Counted from the first letter of the stretch, positions 9,186-18,347 are shown. The stretch is 64,000 bases of DNA from Sphingomonas jinjuensis (GCF_014197105.1 NZ_JACIEV010000004.1:342859-406858); one strand, 5' to 3'. A program made the numbers and translations. The notes: a model not told the origin generated them from the letters alone.

Positions 9186-10982
9186 ATGCACCGCCGCCAC
9201 TTCCTCGCCAGCGCCAGCCTTACCGCCGCCGCCACCGCCCTGCCCTCGGTCGCCGACGCCGCCACCCGCGACGCCGATCTGCGCGCGATGCTCGATCGCT
9301 TCTTCTACGACCGGCTTCAGGACAGCCCGGAGCAGGCGACCTCGCTCGGCCTCGACACCGGCCAGCGCGTGGCGCTCAAGAGCCGCCTCGACGACACGTC
9401 GCGTGCTGGCCAGGCCCGCCAGCTCGCCCGCGCCAAGCGTGAATTGGCGATGCTCCGGTCGATCCCGCGGGAGAGCCTGAGCGACACCGCCAGACTCGAC
9501 TATGACGTCGTCGCCTATGGCCTCGATCGCGTCATCGCCGGCGAACGCTACACCTACGGCGCCAGCGCCGGCCGCTATGCCCCCTATGTCCTGACCCAGC
9601 TGACCGGCGCCTATCGCGACGTTCCCGACTTCCTCGCCAACCAGCATCGCGTCGCCAGCGCCGCCGATGCCGACGCCTATGTCGCCCGCGTCGCCGCCTT
9701 CGCGCGCGCGATCGACGCCGAGACCGAGCGCCAGCGCGAGGATGCGGCCAAGGGCGTGTTCGCGCCCGACTATATCCTCGACACCACGCTCAAGCAGCTG
9801 GCGGCGGTGCGCGACAAGGCGCCCGAGGCGACCGGCCCCGCCACCGATCTCGCCGCCAAGCTGAAGGCCGCGAACCTGCCGCCCGATCGCGCCACCGCAG
9901 TCGCCCGGCTGATGGAAACGAGCGTCTTTCCCGCGCTCGACCGCCAGCGTGCGCTCGTCACCCAGCTGCACGCCCGCGCCGTCCACGACGCCGGCGTCTG
10001 GCGGCTGCCCGATGGCGAGGCTTATTACACCGCCGCCGCCAGCGCCGCGACGACCGTCGACATGAGCGGCGACGAAATCCACCGCCTCGGCCTCGCCCAG
10101 GTGGCCGAGATCGGCGCGCGGATCGATACGATCCTGAAGGGCCAGGGCATGACCCAGGGCAGCGTCGGCGATCGCCTCGTCGCGCTCAACAAGCGCCCCG
10201 ATCAGCTTTATCCCAACACCGATCCGGGCCGCGAGGCGCTGCTGAACCAGCTGCGCGCGCAGGTCGCGGCGATGACGAAGCGCCTGCCCGAGCAGTTCGC
10301 GATCCTGCCTCGCGCGCCTGTCGAAATCCGCCGCGTGCCGGAAGCGATCCAGGCCGGGGCCCCCGGCGGCTATTACCAGTCCGCCTCGCTCGACGGCACG
10401 CGGCCGGCGATCTATTTCATCAACCTGCGCGATACCTTCGATCGGCCGAAGTTCGGCCTTGCGACGCTCAGCTATCACGAGGCGGTGCCCGGCCATCATC
10501 TCCAGGTCATGACCGCGCTCGAAAGCGACGACATCCCGCTGATCCGCCGCCGCGGCTTCTATTCGGGCTATTCCGAAGGCTGGGCCCTCTACAGCGAACA
10601 GCTGGCGGACGAGATGGGGATGTACGAGGGCGATCCCCTCGGCCAGGTCGGCTATCTTCAGTCGCTATTGTTCCGCGCGACGCGCCTTGTCGTCGATTCC
10701 GGCATGCACGCCAAGCGGTGGAGCCGCGAGAAGGCGACCGACTACCTGATCGCCACCACCGGCATCGCGCGCGGCCGCAGCCAGGGCGAGATCGACCGCT
10801 ACACCGTCTGGCCGGGCCAGGCCTGCAGCTACAAGATCGGTCACACCGTCTGGGTGCGCCTGCGCGACGAGGCGAAGAAGAAGGCCGGCGCTCGCTGGGA
10901 TCCCAAGGCGTTCCACCGCGTGCTCGCGATGGGTGCGATGCCGCTCAGCGTGCTGGAACGCGTCGCGCGCGAGCGGATGTAG
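9186..10982 (+). CDS. DUF885-family exported putative metalloprotease
   Basis: 598 aa. The N-terminus MHRRHFLASASLTAAATALP resembles a twin-arginine or Sec signal ending in Ala-Asp-Ala. The conserved core YHEAVPGHHLQ contains an HExxxxH-like metal site typical of DUF885 proteins. Downstream, GWALYSEQLADEMG supplies the further glutamates seen in the family. DUF885 proteins are all-helical and distantly resemble thermolysin-clan or M32-type carboxypeptidases; their substrates are mostly unproven. The ribosome binding site GGGAGAG lies seven bases before the ATG. It is followed at once by the convergent beta-lactamase gene, with only 3 bp between them. Confidence 0.88.
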   Translation: MHRRHFLASASLTAAATALPSVADAATRDADLRAMLDRFFYDRLQDSPEQATSLGLDTGQRVALKSRLDDTSRAGQARQLARAKRELAMLRSIPRESLSDTARLDYDVVAYGLDRVIAGERYTYGASAGRYAPYVLTQLTGAYRDVPDFLANQHRVASAADADAYVARVAAFARAIDAETERQREDAAKGVFAPDYILDTTLKQLAAVRDKAPEATGPATDLAAKLKAANLPPDRATAVARLMETSVFPALDRQRALVTQLHARAVHDAGVWRLPDGEAYYTAAASAATTVDMSGDEIHRLGLAQVAEIGARIDTILKGQGMTQGSVGDRLVALNKRPDQLYPNTDPGREALLNQLRAQVAAMTKRLPEQFAILPRAPVEIRRVPEAIQAGAPGGYYQSASLDGTRPAIYFINLRDTFDRPKFGLATLSYHEAVPGHHLQVMTALESDDIPLIRRRGFYSGYSEGWALYSEQLADEMGMYEGDPLGQVGYLQSLLFRATRLVVDSGMHAKRWSREKATDYLIATTGIARGRSQGEIDRYTVWPGQACSYKIGHTVWVRLRDEAKKKAGARWDPKAFHRVLAMGAMPLSVLERVARERM

Positions 10983-10985
10983 CCG

Positions 10986-11852
10986 TCAGCGGCCACGCTC
11001 CTCGCGCAGCCGCTTGTCCAGCTTGTCCGCCGACGCCTTCGCGAGCGAGCGGCAAGCGCCCGGATCCGTGCGGAAACGATCGGTCGCGCCATCCTGATCG
11101 GCATGCGCGGTGATCAGGATGTCGCACGACAGGCGCGCCATCACCGCATGGCTTCGGCGGAAGCCGTCGACGATCGGTCGGCTGGCCGGAGCGCTGTAGC
11201 GATAGCCGTCGGCGAAAACCGGGTTGAGGCTGGAGGCGAAGACGATCGATCGGCAGGTCCGCGCCTCACACGATCGCCAGGTCCAACTCATGCTCCCCAT
11301 CGTATGCCCCGGAGTCGCCCGCGCGATGACGACGGTGCGTCCCAGCCGCAGCGCCTCGCCATCGCCGATCGGGCGGACATGCGGCACCGGCGGGAAGCGG
11401 CTGTCATAGCCCAGTTGCGGATCGTCCGCTGCCAGCCGCCCGCTGCGCAGCCCTTCCGCCCCGCGCCGGCTCGCCACCACCGTCGCGCCGGTATCGCGCG
11501 CCAGGGCGGCGAGGCCGCCGGCGTGATCGAAATGCGGTTCGGTGCTGAGGATGTACTTGATGTCGTGCGGCGCGAACCCGAGCTTGCGGACGTTGGCCAG
11601 GATCGCCACCACCCCCTGCGGCAGCGCGCCGTCGATCAGGATCAGCCCGTCGCCGGTATCGATCAGCGCGACGCTCAACCCGCCGAACCCGACCAGATAG
11701 GTATTGCCGAACACTCGCACCGGCGGCCGCGGGGCAAGCCATTCGGCGGCGCGATCGGTCACGATCGGCCGGGTCAGCGGATCGGCGCCGACCTGCGCCA
11801 GGGCGGCCGCGGCGATCGCGACGGCATCGATGATCGGTGATGTAACGCGCAT
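10986..11852 (-). CDS. Subclass B3-like metallo-beta-lactamase with Glu at the first zinc-ligand position (B3-E type)
   Basis: 288 aa with an MBL fold. Zinc ligands read TEPHFDHAGG (E105, H107, D109, H110), ATPGHTMGSMSW (H182) and LITAHADQDG (H249). Canonical B3 enzymes have HxHxDH; here the first His (standard position 116) is Glu. From memory, such 'B3-E' enzymes have been described, for example SIE-1 from the sphingomonad Sphingobium indicum. PGHTxGSxSW and the spacing of ligands support B3 over lactonases or glyoxalases. The N-terminal hydrophobic stretch (residues 7-22) may be a weak signal peptide. The gene is divergent from an AmpR-like regulator, so inducible beta-lactam resistance is the likely role. 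Activity is inferred, not shown. Confidence 0.82.
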   Translation of the reverse strand: MRVTSPIIDAVAIAAAALAQVGADPLTRPIVTDRAAEWLAPRPPVRVFGNTYLVGFGGLSVALIDTGDGLILIDGALPQGVVAILANVRKLGFAPHDIKYILSTEPHFDHAGGLAALARDTGATVVASRRGAEGLRSGRLAADDPQLGYDSRFPPVPHVRPIGDGEALRLGRTVVIARATPGHTMGSMSWTWRSCEARTCRSIVFASSLNPVFADGYRYSAPASRPIVDGFRRSHAVMARLSCDILITAHADQDGATDRFRTDPGACRSLAKASADKLDKRLREERGR

Positions 11853-11905
11853 GGTCGAACTCCTTCGCCGCGCTGAATGCCGCCGCGTGCCGCCGGGGAC
11901 AAAGC

Positions 11906-11924
11906 ATCTTCGCTCGACGAAGCC
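11906..11924. promoter_or_regulatory. Candidate AmpR operator (LysR box, T-N11-A)
   Basis: The 85-bp gap between the divergent lactamase and ampR genes holds the inverted repeat CTTCG-ctcga-CGAAG (11908-11922). Its core TTCG...CGAA fits the LysR consensus T-N11-A (T at 11909, A at 11921). It is the best dyad in the gap and is placed as expected for an AmpR site controlling both genes. Binding is inferred from position and symmetry. Confidence 0.6.
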
Positions 11925-11937
11925 ATCAATTCAGCTC

Positions 11938-12825
11938 ATGACGAGCACCATGGATCGCGCCCGATTGCCGCTCAATGCCCTGCGCGCGTTCGAGGCTGCG
12001 GCGCGCCATCTCAACTTCACCCGCGCGGCGATCGAACTGTGCGTCAGCCAGGGCGCGGTCAGCCATCAGGTCGCACAATTGGAAGCGCGATTGGGTGCGC
12101 GGCTGTTCCAACGCCTGCCACGCGGGCTGGCGCTCACCGACGACGGCGTCGCGCTCGTCCCCGTCGTCGCCGAGGCGTTCGACCGGATCGGCGCGACGCT
12201 CGATCGTTATGCCGAGGGGCGATATCAGGAGGCGCTCAACATCGGCGTCGTCGGCACTTTCGCGACCGGCTGGCTGCTCCATCGGCTCGATGGCTTCGCC
12301 GCCGCCTTCCCCCATATCGAGATCAGGCTGTCGACCAACAACAACCGCGTCGATCTGGCGGGCGAGGCGCTCGACTATGCGATCCGCTTCGGCGACGGGG
12401 CGTGGCACGGCACGCATGCCGAGCCCTTGATGCCCGCGCCGCTGACGCCGCTCTGCACCCCGCTGATCGCTCGCCGCCTCTCGACCCCCGCCGACCTCGC
12501 GCGCGAACGACTGCTGCGCTCCTATCGCGCCAGTGAGTGGACGATGTGGTTCGACGCCGCAGGTGCGCGGGCGCCGATGCTGCGTGGGCCGCTGTTCGAC
12601 AGTTCCGCGCTGATGGCGAGCGCAGCGATGGCGGGGCTCGGCGTCGCGCTGGCGCCGAAGGCGATGTTCGCCCACGACCTCACCGCCGAGCGGCTGGTCC
12701 AGCCCTTCTCGACCGAGATCGATGCGGGCCGATACTGGCTGACCCGGCTCGTCTCGCGCAAGCCGTCGCCTCCGATGCGCGCCTTCCGCCAGTGGCTGCT
12801 CGATGCAATCGACGGTTCGGACTGA
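11938..12825 (+). CDS. ampR: LysR-family regulator AmpR
   Basis: 295 aa. The N-terminal winged helix reads LNALRAFEAAARHLNFTRAA, then AVSHQV as recognition region. The whole chain parallels enterobacterial and Pseudomonas AmpR. Shared blocks include IGVVGTFATGWL, STNNNRVDLAGEALDY, FGDGAWHGT, LLRSYRASEW, FDSSALM and GVALAP. AmpR senses muropeptides released during cell-wall damage and switches a divergent beta-lactamase gene, exactly the arrangement here. Start ATG 11938 was chosen; ATG 11950 is also possible. The similarity to AmpR is much closer than to generic GcvA-type regulators. Confidence 0.85.
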   Translation: MTSTMDRARLPLNALRAFEAAARHLNFTRAAIELCVSQGAVSHQVAQLEARLGARLFQRLPRGLALTDDGVALVPVVAEAFDRIGATLDRYAEGRYQEALNIGVVGTFATGWLLHRLDGFAAAFPHIEIRLSTNNNRVDLAGEALDYAIRFGDGAWHGTHAEPLMPAPLTPLCTPLIARRLSTPADLARERLLRSYRASEWTMWFDAAGARAPMLRGPLFDSSALMASAAMAGLGVALAPKAMFAHDLTAERLVQPFSTEIDAGRYWLTRLVSRKPSPPMRAFRQWLLDAIDGSD

Positions 12826-12827
12826 AC

Positions 12828-14135
12828 TCAATCCTCGGCGATAGCGCTATTCGAACGTGTATCGCGCATGCGAATGTAGACGATCAGCGACACGCCGATC
12901 ATCGCGGTGACATACCAATAGAAGCCACGCTCCCAGCCGTGGTTCTTGAAGCTGAGCGCGACATATTCCGCGGTCCCGCCGAAGATCGTGTTGGCCAGCG
13001 CATAGGGCAGCGCGACGCCCAGCGCGCGGATATGCGCAGGGAACAGCTCCGCCTTCACCACCGCGTTGATCGACGTATAGCCAGACACGATGATGAGCCC
13101 GCCCATCACCAGCAGGAAGGCGGTGACGGGATCGCGCGTCGTCTCCAGCGTCGCGAACAGCGGATAGGTACACAGCACGCCCAGCACGCCGAACCCGATC
13201 AGCAGCGGCTTGCGCCCGATCCGGTCGCTCAAGCCTCCGGCGATCGGCTGGAGCAGCATGAACAGGAACAGCGTGCCGCCGTTGATCCGCGACGCCGTCT
13301 CTCGGTCGAAGCCGCTGGTGTTGACCAGGAACTTCTGCATGTAGATCGAATAGGCGTAGAAGGCGAGCGTACCGCCCGCGGTCAGCAGCATCACCGTCAT
13401 CGCCTCGCGCGGGTGTAGCTTGAACAGCGCCAGCGCACTCGACTTGGGCGCGTCGCTGACCTTCGCTTTGGTGAAGCTCTCGGTCTCGGCCAGCCCGCGG
13501 CGGATGTAGAACACCACCACCGCCAGCACCGCGCCGATCGCGAACGGGATGCGCCAGCCCCATGCCTCCAGCGCCGGCCTGGACATCGTCGCCTGCAGCG
13601 CCAGCAGCACGCCGATCGCGACCAGCTGGCCGCCGATCAGCGTGACGTACTGGAACGACGAGAAGAAGCCGCGCCGTCCCCGGCCCGCCATCTCCGACAA
13701 ATAGGTCGCGCTCGCGCCATATTCACCGCCGACCGACAGCCCCTGCATCAGCCGAGCGATGACCAGGATCGCCGGCGCGAGCAGCCCGACGCTCTCGTAC
13801 GTCGGCGCAATCGCGATCAGCAGCGAGCCCGCGCACATCAGCGTCACCGACAGCGCCAGCCCGCTCTTGCGGCCATGGCGATCGGCATAGATCCCCATGA
13901 TCCAGGCGCCGAGCGGCCGCATGAAGAAGCCGACCGCGAACACCGCCGCCGCGCCGAGCAACTCGGCGGTCTTGTTGTCCGACGGGAAGAAATGCGGCGC
14001 GAAGTACAGCGTGAACGCCGCATAGGCATACCAGTCGTACCATTCGACCAGATTGCCGGTCGAACCGCCGACGATCGCCTTCATCCGCTCGCGCGTGATC
14101 GCCACGCCGCCGCTGGCCGGGTCGGAAGCGCTCAT
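12828..14135 (-). CDS. MFS transporter, metabolite:H+ symporter (MHS) family, KgtP-like
   Basis: 435 aa with about 12 membrane segments. GNLVEWYDWYAYAAFTLYF near the N-terminus is the MHS signature seen in alpha-ketoglutarate, citrate and proline/betaine symporters. The loop GxxxDRxGRK (YADRHGRKSG) confirms the major facilitator fold, and a second copy SDRIGRKPLL follows in the C-terminal half. It probably imports a di- or tricarboxylate or similar small acid with protons. It is convergent with ampR (2-bp gap) and lies 10 bp downstream of actP, so it may be cotranscribed with the acetate transporter genes. Start MSASDPASGG was chosen over an upstream in-frame ATG inside actP. Confidence 0.85.
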   Translation of the reverse strand: MSASDPASGGVAITRERMKAIVGGSTGNLVEWYDWYAYAAFTLYFAPHFFPSDNKTAELLGAAAVFAVGFFMRPLGAWIMGIYADRHGRKSGLALSVTLMCAGSLLIAIAPTYESVGLLAPAILVIARLMQGLSVGGEYGASATYLSEMAGRGRRGFFSSFQYVTLIGGQLVAIGVLLALQATMSRPALEAWGWRIPFAIGAVLAVVVFYIRRGLAETESFTKAKVSDAPKSSALALFKLHPREAMTVMLLTAGGTLAFYAYSIYMQKFLVNTSGFDRETASRINGGTLFLFMLLQPIAGGLSDRIGRKPLLIGFGVLGVLCTYPLFATLETTRDPVTAFLLVMGGLIIVSGYTSINAVVKAELFPAHIRALGVALPYALANTIFGGTAEYVALSFKNHGWERGFYWYVTAMIGVSLIVYIRMRDTRSNSAIAED

Positions 14136-14145
14136 GCCCACCCCC

Positions 14146-15849
14146 TCAATGCGCTGCGGCGCCGTGGATGCCGATCCCGGTTTCGGACCGCAGCCGCTGT
14201 GCGGGATAGCCCGCCCGGTCGATCGCGGCACGTGGCGAGCGATCGAGGATCGAGATCAGCCAGATCGCCAGGAATGCCAGCGGCACGGAGAAGAGCGCCG
14301 GCGAGGTATAGGGGAAGATCGGCGTCGCGAAGCCGAGCACGGCGACCCAGATCACCGGCGACAGCACCGTCAGCCCGAACGCGCTCAGCAGGCCGACGCC
14401 GCCGCCCCAGGCCGCGCCGCGCGTCGTGCAGCCCTTCCACAGCAGCGACATGACCAGCACCGGGAAATTGCCCGACGCCGCCAGCGCGAAGGCCAGGCTG
14501 ACCATGAAGGCGACGTTCTGCTTCTGGAAGACGATGCCCAGGATGATCGCGGCGATGCCGAGCAGGATCGTCGTGATCCGCGACACGCGCAGCTCCTGCT
14601 TCGGGTCGGCGCGCCCCTTTCGCAGCACGCTGGCATAGATGTCGTGGCTGATCGCCGAGGCCGCCGACAGCGTCAGGCCGGCGACCACCGCCAGGATCGT
14701 CGCGAAGGCGACGGCGGAAATGAAGCCCAGGAACAGGTTGCCGCCGATCGCGTGCGCCAGGTGCATCACCGCCATGTTGTTGCCGCCACGCAGGGCGCCG
14801 GCTGCATCGACATAGTCGGGGTTGAACGAGATCATCACGATCGCGCCGAAACCCAGCACGAACGTCAGCGCGTAGAAGTATCCAATCCACACCGTCGCCC
14901 AGAGGATCGACTTCCTCGCCTCGCGCGCGTCGGGAACGGTGAAGAAGCGCATCAGGATATGCGGCAGGCCCGCCGTCCCCAGCATCAGTGCGAAGCCGAA
15001 GGACAGCGCGGAGATCGGGTCCTTGATGAACCCGCCCGGCCCCATGATCGCGCGCGCCTTCGCCGCCGCCTCGCCGGGCGACAGGCCCGCGGCCAGCGCC
15101 ATCTTCGTCTTCACCGCCACGGCCTGCGCGAACAGCGCCTCGAACGAGAAGCCGACATGCGCCATCACGCCAAGGACCAGGAAGGTCGCGCCGCACAGCA
15201 GCATCACCGCCTTGATGATCTGCACCCACGACGTCGCGCGCATGCCGCCGAACAGGACGTAGACCATCATCAGCCCGCCGACGATCGTGATCGCATAGAG
15301 ATAGGGCAGGCCGAACAGCAGCTGGATCAGCTGCCCCGCGCCGACCATCTGCGCGATCAGATAGAAGCTGACGACCAGCAGCGTGCTGACCGCAGCGAAG
15401 CTGCGGACCGGTCCCTGCAGGAAGCGGTACGACACCACGTCGGCGAAGGTGAAGCGGCCGAGATTGCGCAGCTTTTCCGCGACCAGGAACAGCACGATCG
15501 GCCAGCCGACGAGAAAGCCGATCGCATAGATCAGCCCGTCATAGCCGTCGTTGAAGATCTGCGACGTGATGCCCAGGAACGACGCCGCCGAGCAATAGTC
15601 GCCCGCCATCGCCAGCCCGTTCTGGAATCCGGTGATGCCGCCGCCGGTGTAGAAATCGGCAACGTTGCGGGTCTTCGCCGCGGCGCGCCCCGTGATCCAC
15701 AGCGTGATCGCGACGAAGCCGCCGAACATCAGGATCGCGGTCCAGTTGACCGGCTGGCGAGCGACGGCGCCCGCGATCGCGGCACTCGCGCCGCTGGTCC
15801 AGCCAAGCCCCGTCAGCAGCGCGGCGATCAGCGCCAGCCGGCGCATCAT
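14146..15849 (-). CDS. actP: Sodium/solute symporter, acetate permease ActP
   Basis: 567 aa with an N-terminal signal-like segment and about 13 membrane helices. The block [18 protein letters not shown] followed by [11 protein letters not shown] is the SSS-family signature of ActP, and [14 protein letters not shown] is typical of the group. ActP imports acetate, glyoxylate and related short acids with Na+ or H+. Its start codons (two adjacent ATGs) overlap the stop of the upstream DUF485 gene, the classic yjcH-actP arrangement, which supports the assignment beyond the SSS family level. Confidence 0.9.
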   Translation of the reverse strand: MMRRLALIAALLTGLGWTSGASAAIAGAVARQPVNWTAILMFGGFVAITLWITGRAAAKTRNVADFYTGGGITGFQNGLAMAGDYCSAASFLGITSQIFNDGYDGLIYAIGFLVGWPIVLFLVAEKLRNLGRFTFADVVSYRFLQGPVRSFAAVSTLLVVSFYLIAQMVGAGQLIQLLFGLPYLYAITIVGGLMMVYVLFGGMRATSWVQIIKAVMLLCGATFLVLGVMAHVGFSFEALFAQAVAVKTKMALAAGLSPGEAAAKARAIMGPGGFIKDPISALSFGFALMLGTAGLPHILMRFFTVPDAREARKSILWATVWIGYFYALTFVLGFGAIVMISFNPDYVDAAGALRGGNNMAVMHLAHAIGGNLFLGFISAVAFATILAVVAGLTLSAASAISHDIYASVLRKGRADPKQELRVSRITTILLGIAAIILGIVFQKQNVAFMVSLAFALAASGNFPVLVMSLLWKGCTTRGAAWGGGVGLLSAFGLTVLSPVIWVAVLGFATPIFPYTSPALFSVPLAFLAIWLISILDRSPRAAIDRAGYPAQRLRSETGIGIHGAAAH

Positions 15850-16172
15850 GCCGCCTCGTCCGCCAGGATCGCGGCGAGGCGCGCGTCGAACTCGCCGTTC
15901 GCGCGCCGGACATAGATCGCGCAGATCGCGACCGTCCCCACCAGCATGGCGAAGCCCAGCACCACCGCCAGGCTGGTCGTACCGCTGCCGATCGGCGTTG
16001 CCATCAGCGGCTTGTCGAACGCGATCAACGAAATGAAGCTGCTGTACGTCACCACCGTGACGATCGTCAGGATCCAGGAGAAACGCTGCCGGTCGCGGAC
16101 GAGCGCGGCGTAGCGGGGATCGGCGGCGACCCGCGCCTCGATCGCCGTGCCGTCATGGTCTGATGTGGACAT
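15846..16172 (-). CDS. yjcH: DUF485 membrane protein YjcH
   Basis: 108 aa with two hydrophobic helices ([17 protein letters not shown] and [20 protein letters not shown]). The N-terminal phrase [16 protein letters not shown] is typical of DUF485 proteins. Members sit directly upstream of actP and are thought to act as a small partner of the acetate permease. Stop and start overlap by four bases (15846-15849), implying translational coupling. The upstream hairpin at 16210-16259 separates it from the lipoprotein operon. Confidence 0.88.
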   Translation of the reverse strand: MSTSDHDGTAIEARVAADPRYAALVRDRQRFSWILTIVTVVTYSSFISLIAFDKPLMATPIGSGTTSLAVVLGFAMLVGTVAICAIYVRRANGEFDARLAAILADEAA

Positions 16173-16209
16173 GCTGCATCATCGACGAGGCTCTCGCCCA
16201 TGGCAACCG

Positions 16210-16259
16210 CTGGCGCACACGAAAGCGGCCCGGCGGAAAGCCGGGCCGAGGTGCGCCAG
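16210..16259 (-). terminator. Nested hairpin, likely terminator of the lipoprotein operon
   Basis: An outer perfect 9-bp stem CTGGCGCAC/GTGCGCCAG (16210-16218 with 16251-16259) encloses an inner perfect 8-bp stem GGCCCGGC/GCCGGGCC (16227-16234 with 16240-16247, loop of five). It lies 52 bp after the lipoprotein stop and before the yjcH start. No clear T-run is seen, so termination strength is uncertain; it could also form in the yjcH leader. Confidence 0.55.
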
Positions 16260-16311
16260 GGAGCTTACCAGGCGTTCGTGGTGCGGGGGCGACTCGCCCC
16301 CTCAAAACCGG

Positions 16312-16548
16312 TCAGGACGCGTTGCCTGTCGCGTCGTTGGCGAGCGGCAGCTCGCCCGCGGCGTTGAGCGCAATGCCGTTGGCATCGGGCTCGTCGACCA
16401 CGGTCAGGTTCGTGTCGGGGGCCGCGCCCTCCTCGTTCAGCAGCGCAGTGTTCTCGGTCACCGCGTTGCCTGCATCGGTCCCCCTCGTGCAGGCGGCGAG
16501 CGTCAGCGCGCCGGCGATCAGCAGCGTGGCGGAAATTACGGTCTTCAT
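16312..16548 (-). CDS. Small lipoprotein, unknown function
   Basis: 78 aa. MKTVISATLLIAGALTLAAC is a lipoprotein signal peptide with lipobox LAAC, so the mature protein of about 59 residues is lipid-anchored. The mature part is acidic and rich in Asn, Asp and Ala (residues 21-78) with no recognised fold. Its ATG overlaps the TGA of the upstream amidotransferase gene (ATGA, 16545-16548), so it is probably translated by coupling. The same protein type is seen as short 'hypothetical lipoproteins' in sphingomonads; no function is claimed. Confidence 0.75.
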   Translation of the reverse strand: MKTVISATLLIAGALTLAACTRGTDAGNAVTENTALLNEEGAAPDTNLTVVDEPDANGIALNAAGELPLANDATGNAS

Positions 16549-17303
16549 TGCAGTCCCCTTGTTGAAAACGAATGGATCGATGCCCCGCGCACCGCCGCGC
16601 CGAGCAAGGTGAAGAAGCTGGCACCCGCGGGTGCCGCCAGATCGCATTCCGGATGCCATTGCACCGCCAGCACCGCAGCATCGCCGGCATCGGTCGCCAC
16701 CGCCTCGACCAGTCCGTCGCCGGGCGCGATCGCCTCGATCCGCAAGCCCGTGCCGAGCCGGGCGACACCCTGTTCGTGGATCGAGTTCACGCTGATGCGG
16801 CGATGACCGATGCTCCGCGACAATAGCCCGCCGTCGGTCAGCACCACATCGTGCCGGTGCGCGAAGATCGCCTCGTGATCGTCCCACGACCCGCTGAGGT
16901 GACGATCCCCGCACGCCTCGCGCGACAGCGTGCCGCCGAACAGCACGTTGATCTCCTGCATGCCCCGACAGATGCCGAATACCGGTCGCCCGCGCTCGAT
17001 CATCGCCGCACCCATCCGCAACGCGACCTCGTCGCGTTCCTCGTCGACCGGTTCGTCCGGGTCGCTCGGGCCGGCGTAGCGATGGCCTGCGACATTGGAG
17101 CGCGAGCCCGTCAGCAACAATCCGTCGAGTGTATCGGCAACCGACGGCGCGTCGACTGCATCCGCGACCGCCGGCACCAGCACCACCGACGCCCCGGCGA
17201 TATCGGCCAGCGGCCGGACGAAGCGCGTCGCCACCGCCTGGATGGGCCGCGACGTCTGCTCGTTGCAGCACATGACGCCGACGATCGGGCGGCGGCTGCC
17301 CAT
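16545..17303 (-). CDS. Class I glutamine amidotransferase, gamma-glutamyl-GABA hydrolase (PuuD)-like
   Basis: 252 aa. PVFGICRGMQEINVLFGGTL carries the nucleophilic Cys, and VLAVQWHPECD the catalytic His and Glu. The first strand PIVGVMCC followed by an LLLTG block fits the peptidase C26/PuuD group, which hydrolyses gamma-glutamyl amides and needs no synthase partner. Its start overlaps the serine acetyltransferase stop by one base (TGATG) and its end overlaps the lipoprotein start. The unusual link to a cysteine-biosynthesis gene raises the possibility of a gamma-glutamyl thiol substrate, which is inference only. Confidence 0.82.
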   Translation of the reverse strand: MGSRRPIVGVMCCNEQTSRPIQAVATRFVRPLADIAGASVVLVPAVADAVDAPSVADTLDGLLLTGSRSNVAGHRYAGPSDPDEPVDEERDEVALRMGAAMIERGRPVFGICRGMQEINVLFGGTLSREACGDRHLSGSWDDHEAIFAHRHDVVLTDGGLLSRSIGHRRISVNSIHEQGVARLGTGLRIEAIAPGDGLVEAVATDAGDAAVLAVQWHPECDLAAPAGASFFTLLGAAVRGASIHSFSTRGLQ

Positions 17304-18280
17304 CAGTGCCCCCGCGCGATCGGCAGGCGGGGTGACGGCTGGTCCTGATGCGACAGCTGCGCCGCTTCCGGCTGAAAGACCTGCGCGTCCGCCGGCACGT
17401 CGTCGAGCAGCCAGACGTTGCCGCCGATCACCGCCCGCGCGCCGATCGTGACCCGACCCAGGATCGTCGCCCCGGCATAGATCACCGCATCGTCCTCGAC
17501 GATGGGATGGCGGGCGTGGCGCTCGCGAGGACTGGCAATGGAGCGTGCCGCCGCGCCCAGCGTGACATGCTGGTACAGCCGGACGCGCGCGCCGATGATC
17601 GCCGTCTCGCCGATGACGACGCCGGTGCCGTGGTCGATGAACAGCCCGTCGCCGATCGTCGCGCCGGGATGGATGTCGATCCCGGTCCGCTCGTTCGCCA
17701 GTTCGGAGATGATCCGGGCGATGATCGGCACGCCAAGCTCGTACAGCTCGTGGGCGATGCGATGGTGCAGGCTGGCGATAGCGCCGGGGTAGCACAGCAA
17801 CACCTCGTCGACGCTGCGTGCGGCGGGATCGCCGTGGAAGGCGGCCTCGACATCGCTGTCGATCCGGCGACGCACCTCGCCCAGCGTCGTCGCGAACAGC
17901 CGGACGATCGTGCCGGGCTGGTCGGCGTCGAACGGTGCGCTCGCCTCCGCCTGCCAATAGCCGAGCTCCCGCCCGATTTCCTTCTCCAGCTCGGCGAAGG
18001 CCGAAATCAGCTTGGCGGCCACGAAGGCGTCCTCGTCGCGGTCGGCGCCGCGAAAGCCGCCTAGCCGCCGCGGGTAAAGCGCCGCGGCCAGCAGATCGAC
18101 GATCCGGCCCAGTGCCGCGCGTGCCGGAAAGCTGTCGACCCGCCGCAGCGGGTCCTGTCGCTCACGCCAGGCGCCGCGGCTGGCGCGCAGTGCGGATATG
18201 GCGGCATCGATCGCGGGCTGGCCCCGGCGTTCGATCCGGTGGAGCCCGGGCAATGCCGGGGCGTCGGTCGTTGGCGGCAC
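17303..18280 (-). CDS. Serine O-acetyltransferase (EpsC/CysE family)
   Basis: 325 aa. The C-terminal third is a left-handed beta-helix of hexapeptide repeats with the signature GIDIHPGATIGDGLFIDHGT and the catalytic His region ARHPIVEDDAVIYAGA. The N-terminal helical domain is long, as in EpsC-type enzymes. It acetylates L-serine with acetyl-CoA, the first step of cysteine synthesis, in the cytoplasm. The start has a strong ribosome binding site (AGGAGGTGA) just upstream. It is the first gene of a three-gene overlapping operon. Upstream, around 18304-18322, a weak inverted repeat (ATCCC...GGGAT) may be regulatory. Confidence 0.87.
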   Translation of the reverse strand: MPPTTDAPALPGLHRIERRGQPAIDAAISALRASRGAWRERQDPLRRVDSFPARAALGRIVDLLAAALYPRRLGGFRGADRDEDAFVAAKLISAFAELEKEIGRELGYWQAEASAPFDADQPGTIVRLFATTLGEVRRRIDSDVEAAFHGDPAARSVDEVLLCYPGAIASLHHRIAHELYELGVPIIARIISELANERTGIDIHPGATIGDGLFIDHGTGVVIGETAIIGARVRLYQHVTLGAAARSIASPRERHARHPIVEDDAVIYAGATILGRVTIGARAVIGGNVWLLDDVPADAQVFQPEAAQLSHQDQPSPRLPIARGH

Positions 18281-18347
18281 GAGTCACCTCCTGCCCGCCA
18301 GCATATCCCATCATTCCGATAGGGATTGCAAGAAAAGCTTGGGCGGA

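Noticed and set aside
18312..18324. TCATTCCGATAGG upstream of serine acetyltransferase as a sixth regulon operator
   Set aside because: 11 of 13 positions match but the left half is broken and the gene is functionally unrelated; kept only as a remark.
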